This document shows positions 1-8,685 of a DNA stretch of 31,495 bases, in pieces. The stretch spans positions 1 through 31,495 of the forward strand of contig JASJEI010000049.1 of the NCBI GenBank assembly GCA_030064795.1, written 5' to 3'. Under the pieces are notes generated by a model. It did not search any database and was not told where the DNA came from. It was given only the letters and a program-made list of their open reading frames with translations. The DNA is from Pleurocapsa sp. MO_226.B13 (GTDB taxonomy: Bacteria > Cyanobacteriota > Cyanobacteriia > Cyanobacteriales > Xenococcaceae). Each line of letters starts with the position of its first letter. The stretch's first letter is position 1. Position numbers and translations under genes: made by a program.

Positions 1-500
1 TATGGCGGGCAGTGGGCGCTCGCGCAGAGGAAGCTAGTACCCTCAACAATATTGGTTTTGTCTATGATGACTTGGGAGAGAAACAGCAGGCCTTAGACTA
101 CTACGAGAAGTCTTTACCCCTATCACGGGCAGTGGGCGCTCGCGCTGGGGAAGCGGTAACCCTCAACAATATTGGTTTTGTCTATGATGACTTGGGAGAG
201 AAACAGCGGGCATTAGAGTACTACGAGAAGTCTTTACCCCTATCACGGGCAGAGGGCGATCGCGCTGGGGACGTGGTAACCCTCAACAATATTGGTAGTG
301 TCTATTATGACTTGGGAGAGAAACAGCGGGCATTAGAGTACTACGAGAAGTCTTTACCCCTATCACGGGCAGAGAGCGCTCGCGCTGGGGAAGCGGCAAT
401 CCTCAACAATATTGGTGGTGTCTATGATGCCTTGGGAGAGAAACAGCAGGCCTTAGACTACCTCAAGCAGTCTTTACCCCTAAGGCGGGCAGTGGGCGAT
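1..500 (+). repeat. 120-bp in-frame tandem repeat (TPR units)
   Basis: The phrase cgggcagtgggcgctcgcgc recurs at about 126 and, with few changes, at 246, 366 and 486, giving a 120-bp period (40 codons). Neighbouring units differ by only a few bases and the array runs off the left edge. Such near-identity points to recent amplification or gene conversion, so copy number may vary between strains. Confidence 0.9.
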
Positions 501-2306
501 CGCACAGGAGAAGCTGTTACCCTTTACAATGTCGCTTATTTAGAAAGAAATAGAGGCAACCTGCAAGCTGCATTAACTCCTATGCAAGCCTCTATTAATA
601 TTAGAGAAGACTTACGCGCTAAAGTTATCAGTCCCGAACTTCGTCAAACCTACTTCTCCACTGTACAAGGTGCTTATCAATTCTACATTGGTTTATTGAT
701 GGAACTCCATCAACAAAACCCCTCGCAAGGCTACGATAAACAGGCATTTAACATTAGTGAACGTTCCCGCGCTCGAACGTTATTAGAATTACTCACGGAA
801 GCCACTGCCAATATCAAAGAAGGGGTAGCTCCCCAATTATTAGCCCAAGAAAAAAGCTTACAAGGTCAACTCAATGCAATCGAAGAACAACGCCTAGAAA
901 TCTATAACAATCCTGATAGCACCCCTGAACAAAAAACAGACATCAAGCAAAAACACCAAACTCTCCTAAAAGAATATCAAGAATTACAAAACGAAATCCG
1001 CAAAGAAAGCCCCAAATATGCGGATTTAAAATATCCCCAACCCCTCACCTTAGAACAAGTTCAACAGCAAATTTTAGATGAAGATACGGTCTTATTACAG
1101 TATTCTCTAGGGGAAGAACGGAGTTATCTCTGGGTAGTTACCAAAGAGGGAATGACCAGTTACCCACTTCCCTCGGAGAAAGAGATAGAAAAGCGGGCAA
1201 AAAATCTACTTAAGTTTACCACCCAAGGGAATCCAAAAGCTTTTACTCAAGCCGTAACTCCATTAAGTCAAGCAATTCTCGACCCTGTTAAAGATAAATT
1301 AACCAAAAAACGCATTTTAGTTGTTGCTGATGGCGTATTACAATACATTCCCTTTGCTGCCCTTTCCCTCTCAGAAAATCAACAACCCCTAATTACGAAC
1401 TACGAAATTATCAACTTACCTTCTAGTTCCAGTTTAGCCACTATTCGCCATGAAACTCAAGCCAGAAAATCTGCCCCAAAAGCCTTAACTGTCTTAGCAG
1501 ATCCTGTCTTCAGTACCGATGATAAACGGGTAAACAAGACTCAGGACAAAATACCAAGTATTATTAGCTTAATTGCCCAGAGGCTACAATTGTTGTTAGG
1601 TAGGCTGTTCGGTCTTAAATCGGTAACGGTAAATAACAGCAAAACTACTGTTTCTCAAGCACAACCCTCGGATTTAGGGTTACTTGCCCTTCAGCGTTCA
1701 GTTAGAAGCCTAAGAGATGGCAAATTTGACCCCCTACCTGGAACTCGTCAAGAAGCAGAAGCCATCCTTAAACTTATCCGAAACAAGACTCAAAAAACCT
1801 CCGCTTTCGACTTCGATGCTAATCTTCCTACTGCAACTAACCCCCAATTAAGTCAATATCGCATTGTCCATTTTGCTACCCACGGCATTCTCAATACTGA
1901 GTCCCCAGAATTGTCAGGTGTGGTGCTTTCGTTGGTGGATGAAAAGGGCAATACTGTTAATGGTTTCCTGCGCCTCCATGAAATCTTCAACCTCAAGCTG
2001 ACCGCTGAGATAGTAGTCTTAAGTGCTTGCCAAACAGGACAGGGTAAGGACATCAAGGGAGAAGGATTAGTAGGATTGACTAGAGGATTTATGTATGCGG
2101 GTTCACCTCGCGTATTAGTCAGTTTGTGGAAAGTTGACGATCGCGCAACAGCAGAAATTATGACCAGATTCTATCGGTTGATGTTAGAGAAAAAATTATC
2201 GGCAACAGAAGCATTGAGAGAGGCACAGTTGGAGATGCAACGAGAAACTGAGTGGAAGTCTCCCTATTACTGGGCAGCTTTTACCCTTCAGGGAGAGTGG
2301 CGATAG
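1..2306 (+). CDS. TPR-CHAT domain protein (5' end outside window)
   Basis: The 3' part of a gene whose frame is open from the left edge. The first in-window start (GTG at 12) lies inside a repeat unit, so the true start is upstream. The N-terminal part is at least four tetratricopeptide repeats of exactly 40 codons (core LNNIG.VYDDLGEKQ.AL.YYEKSLPL), almost identical at DNA level with a 120-bp period, followed by a diverged repeat. A helical, charged linker (about residues 200-340, counting from position 12) leads into a CHAT domain (Caspase HetF Associated with TPRs) to the C-terminus. The caspase-like dyad looks intact: His624 in HFATHG and Cys673 in LSACQTG. The family is a cysteine-peptidase clan used in signalling, and in some bacteria in immunity. 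The TPRs probably bind a partner protein. The substrate is unknown, and no partner gene lies to the right. Confidence 0.93.
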   Translation, partial: WRAVGARAEEASTLNNIGFVYDDLGEKQQALDYYEKSLPLSRAVGARAGEAVTLNNIGFVYDDLGEKQRALEYYEKSLPLSRAEGDRAGDVVTLNNIGSVYYDLGEKQRALEYYEKSLPLSRAESARAGEAAILNNIGGVYDALGEKQQALDYLKQSLPLRRAVGDRTGEAVTLYNVAYLERNRGNLQAALTPMQASINIREDLRAKVISPELRQTYFSTVQGAYQFYIGLLMELHQQNPSQGYDKQAFNISERSRARTLLELLTEATANIKEGVAPQLLAQEKSLQGQLNAIEEQRLEIYNNPDSTPEQKTDIKQKHQTLLKEYQELQNEIRKESPKYADLKYPQPLTLEQVQQQILDEDTVLLQYSLGEERSYLWVVTKEGMTSYPLPSEKEIEKRAKNLLKFTTQGNPKAFTQAVTPLSQAILDPVKDKLTKKRILVVADGVLQYIPFAALSLSENQQPLITNYEIINLPSSSSLATIRHETQARKSAPKALTVLADPVFSTDDKRVNKTQDKIPSIISLIAQRLQLLLGRLFGLKSVTVNNSKTTVSQAQPSDLGLLALQRSVRSLRDGKFDPLPGTRQEAEAILKLIRNKTQKTSAFDFDANLPTATNPQLSQYRIVHFATHGILNTESPELSGVVLSLVDEKGNTVNGFLRLHEIFNLKLTAEIVVLSACQTGQGKDIKGEGLVGLTRGFMYAGSPRVLVSLWKVDDRATAEIMTRFYRLMLEKKLSATEALREAQLEMQRETEWKSPYYWAAFTLQGEWR

Positions 2307-2868
2307 ATGTTGTGTAAAGTATATACAACATATAAACTATTATTTCGTCCTTGTTGTAGACATTATGGAGGATCTAAATTCCCAGGGAGGTTGAGAATTA
2401 CCAGACCAGATACCAATACCCTTTATTCTTTGCCCTGACTGACTTCCTTTATTTAGTTGAGAAGGTAACACCTTCCATCACGCTCGCAAGAATGACTACA
2501 GTCGGGTAGCGATCGCTTTCTGGTAACTTTTGTCAGTCAACCAGCTACTCCCCTCACCTCAATCTTTTATTTACAAGCAGTCTCTAAAGGTTCGTATCGC
2601 CCTTTAATTCACGCATCTTTGCTATACGCCCTTTTCGCTCGCCAAGTTTAAAGCTGAAAATTTAGAGGTAGCTGATTTTTATATTATTTTGTGCTTCAAT
2701 AATAATATAGATTTTAGTTAAACACTTAACTTATTGCCAGCCATGAAATCTCACCCAGAGCAATTTTAGTCTTGAGCTAGTAGCTCAAAAATCGAGACAA
2801 TATCAGTAGGATTGATAATTAGACAGAAAACCTAACACTAGTGGCAGACAAACCATTAGGATATAAGA
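2307..2868. other. Intergenic region, no gene seen
   Basis: 562 bp, AT-rich, with stops in all frames. It holds one HIP1 site near 2508 and a small perfect hairpin, GAAGGT-aac-ACCTTC at 2461-2475. That hairpin has no T-run, so it is a weak terminator candidate at best. The promoter of ldpA should lie in the last 150 bp, but I see no convincing -35/-10 pair. Confidence 0.5.
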
Positions 2869-4029
2869 GTGATTCAATCCTACCCTATAGACTCATTAAA
2901 AAATGGTAGCTGGTTTAAATTAATTTGCGGAGCTAGCTATCAACATCTTCCTGCGGTTCGTAATTTAGCTTTAGCATATAGTCTTGCTGGTGCAGATTGT
3001 ATAGATGTTGCTGCCGATCCTGCTGTGATTGCTGCTGCGAGGGAAGGAATCAAAATAGCCGAGCAACTACAGGTTAAAAGTCAACGGATACAGGATGGGA
3101 AAAAAGATGTTCATCGGGTGCTTGCTTCAGGTTTTACTCCTTTTAAGATCGGCCATTCGCCCTGGTTAATGATCAGTATCAATGATGGAGAAGATGTTCA
3201 TTTTCGCAAAGCCAAATTCGATCTGACCCAATGTCCTTCAGAGTGTCCTCAACCTTGTGTAAGAGTATGTCCTGCGGAGGCAATTAATCCTGATACGGTA
3301 GGAGTTATTAACGATCTTTGTTATGGCTGCGGTCGTTGTGTACCAATATGTCCCGAAGAGTTAATTACTACTCATTCTTATCTATCAAATCAAAAGGCGA
3401 TCGCACCTTTAATTGATTCAATGGCAGTAGATGCCTTAGAAATTCATACCCAGGTAGGGCATTATGAGGATTTTAAACGAGTGTGGCAAATTATTTACCC
3501 AGTGGTGGACAAACTCAAATTATTAGCAATTAGCTGCACTGATGGGGAAAATGTTATAGATTATTTGCGATCGCTTTATAAATTAATTAGTCCTCTACCC
3601 TGTCCTTTAATTTGGCAGACAGATGGACGTTCGATGAGTGGGGATATTGGTAAAGGAACGACCCATGCTGCGATCGCTTTTGCGAGCAAGGTTTTAGAGG
3701 CAGATTTGCCTGGATACATTCAGCTAGCTGGAGGGACTAACAACTACACAGTAGAAAAATTAAAGCAATCAAAATTATTACAGAAGTACAGTCCAACTTC
3801 TCAATTCAACTCGGTTTCTGGAGTAGCTTATGGCAGCTATGCTCGTGGTATTTTGTCCCCAATATTAGCTAAATTAGAAACAACTGAACTGCAAAATATT
3901 CAACATTATTTAACTATCAATCAGCCAATGAACCAGCTCAAACTAAAGCTAGAAAGAGATCCAGACATACTAAGACAAGCAGTTAGTACTGCCAAAGAAT
4001 TAGTAAGTCAAATCAAAAACAGCAACTAA
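2869..4029 (+). CDS. ldpA: Circadian/redox iron-sulfur protein LdpA
   Basis: 386 aa, GTG start with AGGA about 8 bp upstream. The middle holds two cysteine sets for 4Fe-4S clusters: an unusually spaced CPSECPQPCVRVCP from about residue 122 and a classical CYGCGRCVPICP from about residue 151. This bacterial-ferredoxin-like pair, set in a cyanobacteria-specific protein, is typical of LdpA (light-dependent period). In Synechococcus elongatus LdpA senses redox state and adjusts the period of the Kai clock in response to light. The C-terminal 200 residues (contains LAGGTNNYTV and GVAYGSYARGI) match the LdpA C-terminal domain. It is followed after 64 bp by the R3H ATPase on the same strand, so the two may be co-transcribed. 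Confidence 0.9.
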   Translation: MIQSYPIDSLKNGSWFKLICGASYQHLPAVRNLALAYSLAGADCIDVAADPAVIAAAREGIKIAEQLQVKSQRIQDGKKDVHRVLASGFTPFKIGHSPWLMISINDGEDVHFRKAKFDLTQCPSECPQPCVRVCPAEAINPDTVGVINDLCYGCGRCVPICPEELITTHSYLSNQKAIAPLIDSMAVDALEIHTQVGHYEDFKRVWQIIYPVVDKLKLLAISCTDGENVIDYLRSLYKLISPLPCPLIWQTDGRSMSGDIGKGTTHAAIAFASKVLEADLPGYIQLAGGTNNYTVEKLKQSKLLQKYSPTSQFNSVSGVAYGSYARGILSPILAKLETTELQNIQHYLTINQPMNQLKLKLERDPDILRQAVSTAKELVSQIKNSN

Positions 4030-4093
4030 TTGCGTTCTCTAGCTTTTGTCCAATAAATCTAACCAATAAATATTTATTAGCCAAATTTATTAA

Positions 4094-5851
4094 ATGCAGT
4101 CAGAAATACCTTCCCATCGGATGCAAGTTACCGATAATCTAGACAAATTACTTACTATTTTTCCTGACACCATCCGCTCTAAATTAGACGAGCAACTTAA
4201 AACCGACAGCGACAAACTGATTGAAGTCGTTTTAGACTTAGGCAGACTACCAGAAGCTCGTTTTAGCGATCGCGTTACCTATATTCGCGATGAACCCGTA
4301 ACCAAAGAAGAAATTCAACACTGTATCGAGCGCGTGGGAATGTTCAGCAGTGACAACCGTGCGGGAATAGAGCGAACTCTCCATCGCATCAGTGCCATTC
4401 GTAACCGTACTGGAGACATTATTGGTCTTACCTGTCGGATCGGGCGGGCAATTTTTGGTACGATTGTGATGATCCGCGACCTCGTAGAGACGGGACAGTC
4501 AATTTTGCTTTTGGGTCGTCCTGGAGTCGGTAAAACCACCGCTTTGCGAGAAATTGCCAGAGTCTTGGCTGACGACTTTGAAAAAAGAGTTGTGATCATC
4601 GATACTTCTAACGAGATTGCTGGTGATGGCGATATTCCTCACCCGGCGATCGGTCGCGCCCGTCGAATGCAGGTTGCCCGTCCTGAGTTACAGCATCAGG
4701 TGATGATTGAGGCAGTGGAAAATCATATGCCCGAAGTCATTGTCATCGATGAAATCGGTACAGAACTAGAAGCTATGGCCGCCAGAACGATCGCCGAACG
4801 GGGCGTGCAACTAGTAGGTACTGCCCACGGCAATACCGTGGAAAATCTAATTAAAAATCCTACCCTCTCCGATTTAGTCGGTGGTATCCAAAGCGTTACC
4901 TTGGGAGACGATGAAGCTCGCCGTAGAAGGACGCAAAAAACCGTTTTAGAACGGAAAGCACCTCCTACCTTTGCGGTCGCCGTAGAAATGTTAGAACGGC
5001 AACGCTGGGTCGTTCACGATGATGTATCCGCAACTATTGACAGTCTCTTACGGGGGATCGAACCGCCAGCCCAAGTTAGAACGGTAGACGACAGTGGAGA
5101 AGTAACAATTATCCATGAAGAATCACCCTCTTCTTTTAAACCTTTACCTCCGCGAGATCTAGATACAACAGTTACTCCCCTGTATTCTCAGGGTTTGAGA
5201 GCGTCAGGGAAAATGACTCCCGTCTCACTCAATGGAACTAGTTCCAAACGGGTTAATTCCGACTTCGATCGGATGTTAGAACGGTCTTGGCAAACCAAAG
5301 AACCCAATAGTCAAAAAATTCGTACTCCCGGCCCCAATGGTGAAGACTGGCCCGTTTACATCTATGCCTATGGCATTGGACGTTCTCAACTAGATCGGGC
5401 AATTGAAGTACTAGAACTTCCCGTAATGTTAACCAAAGACTTAGATGAAGCAGATGCGGTGATCGCCTTGCGATCGCAGGTTAAACATCATTCTAAACTG
5501 CGCAATCTAGCTAGAGATCGTCAAATTCCCATTTATACGGTCAAATCTAATACCATTCCTCAAGTAACGCGAATTCTGCGTCAAATCTTGAATTTAGATG
5601 ACCCTAATATTCCCGAACCGACAGATTTAAGACTGTTTAGTAAAGCGGGTAGCGATGACGAAATCGAGGCATTAGAAGAAGCCAGACTAGCTGTGGAACA
5701 AATTGTCATTCCCAAAGGGCAACCAGTAGAATTATTACCGCGATCGGCTAAAGTGAGGAAAATGCAGCACGAACTGATCGAACACTATCGCTTACAGTCC
5801 GATAGTTTTGGTGATGAGCCAAATCGTCGTTTGAGGATCTATCCCGCATAA
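4094..5851 (+). CDS. Ycf45-like ATPase with C-terminal R3H domain
   Basis: 585 aa. Residues about 110-300 form a SpoIIIAA/Ycf45-type P-loop ATPase: Walker A GRPGVGKTT at 141-149, the family stretch DTSNEIAGDGDIPH, and Walker B VIVIDEIGTE with Asp219-Glu220. A variable linker (about 320-410) precedes a second globular part. The C-terminus (about 545-585) is an R3H single-strand nucleic-acid-binding motif (VRKMQHELIEHYRL then NRRLRIYPA). Homologues are universal in cyanobacteria and encoded in some algal plastids as ycf45. The cellular role is not settled; RNA or DNA binding is inferred from the R3H domain. ATG start. Confidence 0.88.
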   Translation: MQSEIPSHRMQVTDNLDKLLTIFPDTIRSKLDEQLKTDSDKLIEVVLDLGRLPEARFSDRVTYIRDEPVTKEEIQHCIERVGMFSSDNRAGIERTLHRISAIRNRTGDIIGLTCRIGRAIFGTIVMIRDLVETGQSILLLGRPGVGKTTALREIARVLADDFEKRVVIIDTSNEIAGDGDIPHPAIGRARRMQVARPELQHQVMIEAVENHMPEVIVIDEIGTELEAMAARTIAERGVQLVGTAHGNTVENLIKNPTLSDLVGGIQSVTLGDDEARRRRTQKTVLERKAPPTFAVAVEMLERQRWVVHDDVSATIDSLLRGIEPPAQVRTVDDSGEVTIIHEESPSSFKPLPPRDLDTTVTPLYSQGLRASGKMTPVSLNGTSSKRVNSDFDRMLERSWQTKEPNSQKIRTPGPNGEDWPVYIYAYGIGRSQLDRAIEVLELPVMLTKDLDEADAVIALRSQVKHHSKLRNLARDRQIPIYTVKSNTIPQVTRILRQILNLDDPNIPEPTDLRLFSKAGSDDEIEALEEARLAVEQIVIPKGQPVELLPRSAKVRKMQHELIEHYRLQSDSFGDEPNRRLRIYPA

Positions 5852-5860
5852 TCTGGAAAT

Positions 5861-5919
5861 GGTGGGCAAAAATTTATCAATAGATAATAGATTGTTTTAA
5901 TATAGATTATTTGCCCACC
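5861..5919. terminator. Inverted repeat after the R3H gene
   Basis: GGTGGGCAAA at 5861-5870 pairs perfectly with TTTGCCCACC at 5910-5919, leaving a 39-nt AT-rich loop, 9 bp after the ATPase stop codon. It could end transcription or be a small dispersed repeat. There is no clean T-run after it, so termination is only inferred. Confidence 0.45.
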
Positions 5920-5938
5920 CTACAAAGACGCGATCGCT

Positions 5939-6406
5939 ATGGATTATGAAGACTTTGCCTTTTACGATCCAGGTAAATTAATTGAAAGCGAACTGGAACT
6001 GGTATTAGTTCAAACTATCTTTCCTGAAGTTAACAAAATAGCTTATGTTCCTGTATGTAAATTTGAGATGAGAATTTCTGGAACAAAGCAAAAACTTGGC
6101 AGTATAGATTTTAGAGTGGGTAAGACTAGAAATTTGATTATGTATGCTGGTCATTTTGGCTATGATGTTGCCCAAAAGTATAGAGGTAATAGATATGCTG
6201 CGAAAAGCTGTCGGCTTTTATTTCCTCTAGCCAAAAAACACAAAATTAATCCTGTATGGATTACAGTCAACCCAGATAATATAGCATCTCGCCAAACTTG
6301 TGAAATTGCTGGCGGTCAATTAATTGAAATTGTGGATTTGCCAGTAGATAATGACCAGTACCAAAAAGGTGAGCGTCAAAAGTGCCGTTATCGCTTTGAT
6401 TTATAA
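5939..6406 (+). CDS. GNAT-family N-acetyltransferase
   Basis: 155 aa. The acetyl-CoA-binding core of the GNAT fold is visible: a beta-strand followed by GYDVAQKYRGNRYAAKSC (the Q/RxxGxG/A-like pyrophosphate loop with its helix), then WITVNPDNIASRQTCEIAGG, the usual GNAT C-terminal N-x-x-S-x-x-x-x-E-x-x-G motif. It should transfer an acetyl group to an amine on a small molecule or protein; the substrate cannot be told. ATG start just after a HIP1 site. The next gene starts about 50 bp downstream on the same strand, so the two may form a small operon. Confidence 0.82.
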   Translation: MDYEDFAFYDPGKLIESELELVLVQTIFPEVNKIAYVPVCKFEMRISGTKQKLGSIDFRVGKTRNLIMYAGHFGYDVAQKYRGNRYAAKSCRLLFPLAKKHKINPVWITVNPDNIASRQTCEIAGGQLIEIVDLPVDNDQYQKGERQKCRYRFDL

Positions 6407-6454
6407 AATTTTTATTTGCTTGGATGCAATCGCTCTTTAAAAATTTGGTTGAAA

Positions 6455-6988
6455 ATGATCGAACCAGAAATTAAGTTAATTAATCATTTTATTGACAATC
6501 CCAATCTTTTATTCAATCGAATTAAAAATTCTGTTATCTGGGACGAGCGAATAAAAGCCAGAAAAACTGCTAGTTATGGCGTTGCTTATAATTATTCTGG
6601 AATTACTTATCTTCAGACAGAAATGCCGAGGGAATTAATTCCTATTTGCGAACAGATAGAGCGGAAAATTGGCTTTATGCCTAATAACTGTTTGTTAAAT
6701 TATTATCCCGATGGTCAATCGACTATGGGTTATCATTCTGATACTTCCGCAGAGTTAAAAGAAGGGACGGAAGTAGGTATTGTATCTTTAGGTGCTTCAC
6801 GTTGTATTTCCTATCGCAGCAAAAAGGAGCGAGCGATCGAACACAGATGCTTGCTAGAAAGTGGAGATTTTCTCTATGATTTTCTCTATATGGACAATTG
6901 CGTCCAAAAACATTGGTTGCACGCCATACCAAAACAAGATCGAGCAGGAGAAAGAATCAGTCTTACATTTCGTTGTCTAGTTACATAA
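6455..6988 (+). CDS. AlkB-like 2-oxoglutarate/Fe(II) dioxygenase
   Basis: 177 aa from the ATG at 6455. An in-frame TTG at 6416 is possible but would add 13 unsupported residues. The double-stranded beta-helix signature is clear: NCLLNYYPDG, then the iron-binding H-x-D (His94, Asp96 in YHSDTS), a distal His in HWLHAI (His153 or His156), and the 2-oxoglutarate Arg in RISLTFR near the end. This layout is that of the AlkB family, which oxidatively demethylates alkylated bases in DNA or RNA, or sometimes proteins. It is shorter than E. coli AlkB and lacks a long N-terminal lid, so the substrate may differ. Likely role: repair of alkylation damage. Confidence 0.83.
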   Translation: MIEPEIKLINHFIDNPNLLFNRIKNSVIWDERIKARKTASYGVAYNYSGITYLQTEMPRELIPICEQIERKIGFMPNNCLLNYYPDGQSTMGYHSDTSAELKEGTEVGIVSLGASRCISYRSKKERAIEHRCLLESGDFLYDFLYMDNCVQKHWLHAIPKQDRAGERISLTFRCLVT

Positions 6989-7355
6989 AGTCAAGAAATC
7001 GGTAAATTACGTTTCTTTCAATTAGATATGTCGTCTTAAGAAATTACTTTTAAGAATCTACCAAAGGAAAAATTTTAGGTTAATTGTTTCATATTGTGGT
7101 TTAGATTCGTTCTTGAATAGATATGGCGATCGCGCTTTGTAGCTCGGACAAATCAAAATGAGCTTAAATGTTTCGACGAGACAGTAGATTTTTAGTTAAA
7201 AAATTAGTAGGGTGTGTTCCTTAAAAAAACTAATAGCCAAGAGCTACAAACTAATAACTATCCAAACAAATCCTAAATTTAACTTTTTTGCCATTTTCAA
7301 AGGACAATAAAATTTGATAGCCTATCCTAATAAGTTTTGGGAACGATAAGAGAGC
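6989..7355. other. Intergenic region upstream of guaB3
   Basis: 367 bp of AT-rich sequence with one HIP1-like site near 7125 and no open frame of note. The last 100 bp should hold the guaB3 promoter. The sequence just before the GTG (gataagagagc) gives only a weak ribosome-binding site. Confidence 0.45.
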
Positions 7356-8519
7356 GTGGAAATATCAATTGGTCGCGGAAAACAGGCTCGCCGAGCCTAC
7401 GGATTTGACGAAATCGCACTTTCCCCTGGAGTGCGTACCCTAGACCCTAGTTTAGCGGATACAAAATGGGAAATCGGCGGAATTATCCGCGAGATACCGA
7501 TCTTAGCTAGTGCCATGGATGGCGTAGTTGATGTCAAGATGGCGGTATTACTGTCGCAATTAGGTTCGATCGGAGTTTTAAACCTGGAGGGAATACAAAC
7601 TCGTTATGAAGACCCCGAACCGATTCTAAATAAGATTGCTTCAGTAGGAAAATATGAGTTTGTCGGTTTGATGCAAGAACTATATGCAAAACCGATCGAA
7701 CCAGAACTAATTACCAAGAGAATCAAAGAAATAAAGAGCCAAGATGCGATCGCAGCGGTAAGTTTAACTCCCGCAGGCGCGAGTAAATACGGCAAGATCG
7801 TCGCCGAAGCAGGAGCAGATTTAGTTTTTGTCCAGGCGACAGTAGTATCTACAGATCATCTTTCTCCAGAAGCGATCGCGCCTTTGGACTTAGCTAATTT
7901 TTGCCAGGAAATGCCGATGCCCGTAGTACTAGGGAACTGTGTTACCTATGAAGTAGCCCTAAGACTGATGAAAGCTGGTGCTGCTGCGGTATTGGTGGGA
8001 ATTGGGCCTGGTGCTGCTTGTACTTCTCGTGGTGTCTTGGGGGTAGGCGTTCCTCAAGCTACAGCTACCGCTGATTGTGCTGCTGCGCGGGATGACTATT
8101 ATGCCGAAACTGGCAGATATGTCCCAGTTATTTCTGATGGTGGCATTGTTACGGGAGGAGATATTTGCAAATGTCTTGCCTGTGGTGCTGATGCGGTGAT
8201 GATTGGTTCGCCTATTGCCCGTGCTGCCGAAGCCCCTGGCGGAGATTTTCACTGGGGAATGGCAACTCCTAGCCCCGTGTTGCCCCGTGGTACTCGGATC
8301 AAAGTAGGAACTACAGGCACGATCGAACAGATTATGGTTGGCCCTGCTAAACTCGATGACGGTACCCATAACCTGTTGGGAGCGATTAAAACTAGTATGG
8401 GAACTTTGGGTGCAAAAGACCTCAAAGAAATGCAACAGGTAGATGTGGTAATTGCACCTTCACTGCTGACTGAAGGAAAAGTCTACCAAAAAGCGCAACA
8501 GCTAGGGATGGGGAAATAA
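7356..8519 (+). CDS. guaB3: GuaB3-type IMP dehydrogenase homologue (probable GMP reductase)
   Basis: 387 aa, GTG start. It is a TIM barrel of the IMPDH/GMPR superfamily with the catalytic-cysteine loop GPGAACTSRG (Cys222) and the phosphate-binding stretches ISDGGIVTGGDI and DAVMIGSPIARA. There is no CBS-domain insertion, which explains the length below the roughly 480-500 aa of true IMPDH. The N-terminus (EISIGRGKQARRAYGFDEI) is the hallmark of the GuaB3 subgroup of cyanobacteria and actinobacteria. Databases usually call it IMP dehydrogenase, but cyanobacterial GuaB3 has been reported to work as GMP reductase (GMP to IMP, NADPH). I therefore favour a role in purine interconversion. It stands alone on this strand. 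Confidence 0.88.
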   Translation: MEISIGRGKQARRAYGFDEIALSPGVRTLDPSLADTKWEIGGIIREIPILASAMDGVVDVKMAVLLSQLGSIGVLNLEGIQTRYEDPEPILNKIASVGKYEFVGLMQELYAKPIEPELITKRIKEIKSQDAIAAVSLTPAGASKYGKIVAEAGADLVFVQATVVSTDHLSPEAIAPLDLANFCQEMPMPVVLGNCVTYEVALRLMKAGAAAVLVGIGPGAACTSRGVLGVGVPQATATADCAAARDDYYAETGRYVPVISDGGIVTGGDICKCLACGADAVMIGSPIARAAEAPGGDFHWGMATPSPVLPRGTRIKVGTTGTIEQIMVGPAKLDDGTHNLLGAIKTSMGTLGAKDLKEMQQVDVVIAPSLLTEGKVYQKAQQLGMGK

Positions 8520-8532
8520 AGGAACGAGGATA

Positions 8533-8574
8533 AAGGATGAAGGAAAGAGTAATTATTCGTTTCTTTTCATCCTT
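8533..8574. terminator. Stem-loop downstream of guaB3
   Basis: AAGGATG at 8533-8539 pairs with CATCCTT at 8568-8574, with further purine-pyrimidine matches inside (GGAAAG against CTTTT). It lies 13 bp after the guaB3 stop. No strong T-run follows, so it is a plausible rather than certain terminator. Confidence 0.45.
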
Positions 8575-8685
8575 CCTAATGTGAGTTCAAAGTTCTAATT
8601 TTTTTCTTCAAAAAATCAGGTTTTCAAGGATATCTAACCACTATCCAAACTCGAAAAATTGCCTTTTTTCAGCTTTGTCGAACTT

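Noticed and set aside
1..500. CRISPR array, because of regularly spaced identical segments
   Set aside because: The 120-bp units are contiguous, in frame and encode TPRs; there are no unique spacers.
7959..8435. 158-aa minus-strand open frame within guaB3
   Set aside because: Antisense shadow of a strongly conserved gene; low-complexity Ser/Thr/Arg product with no family features.
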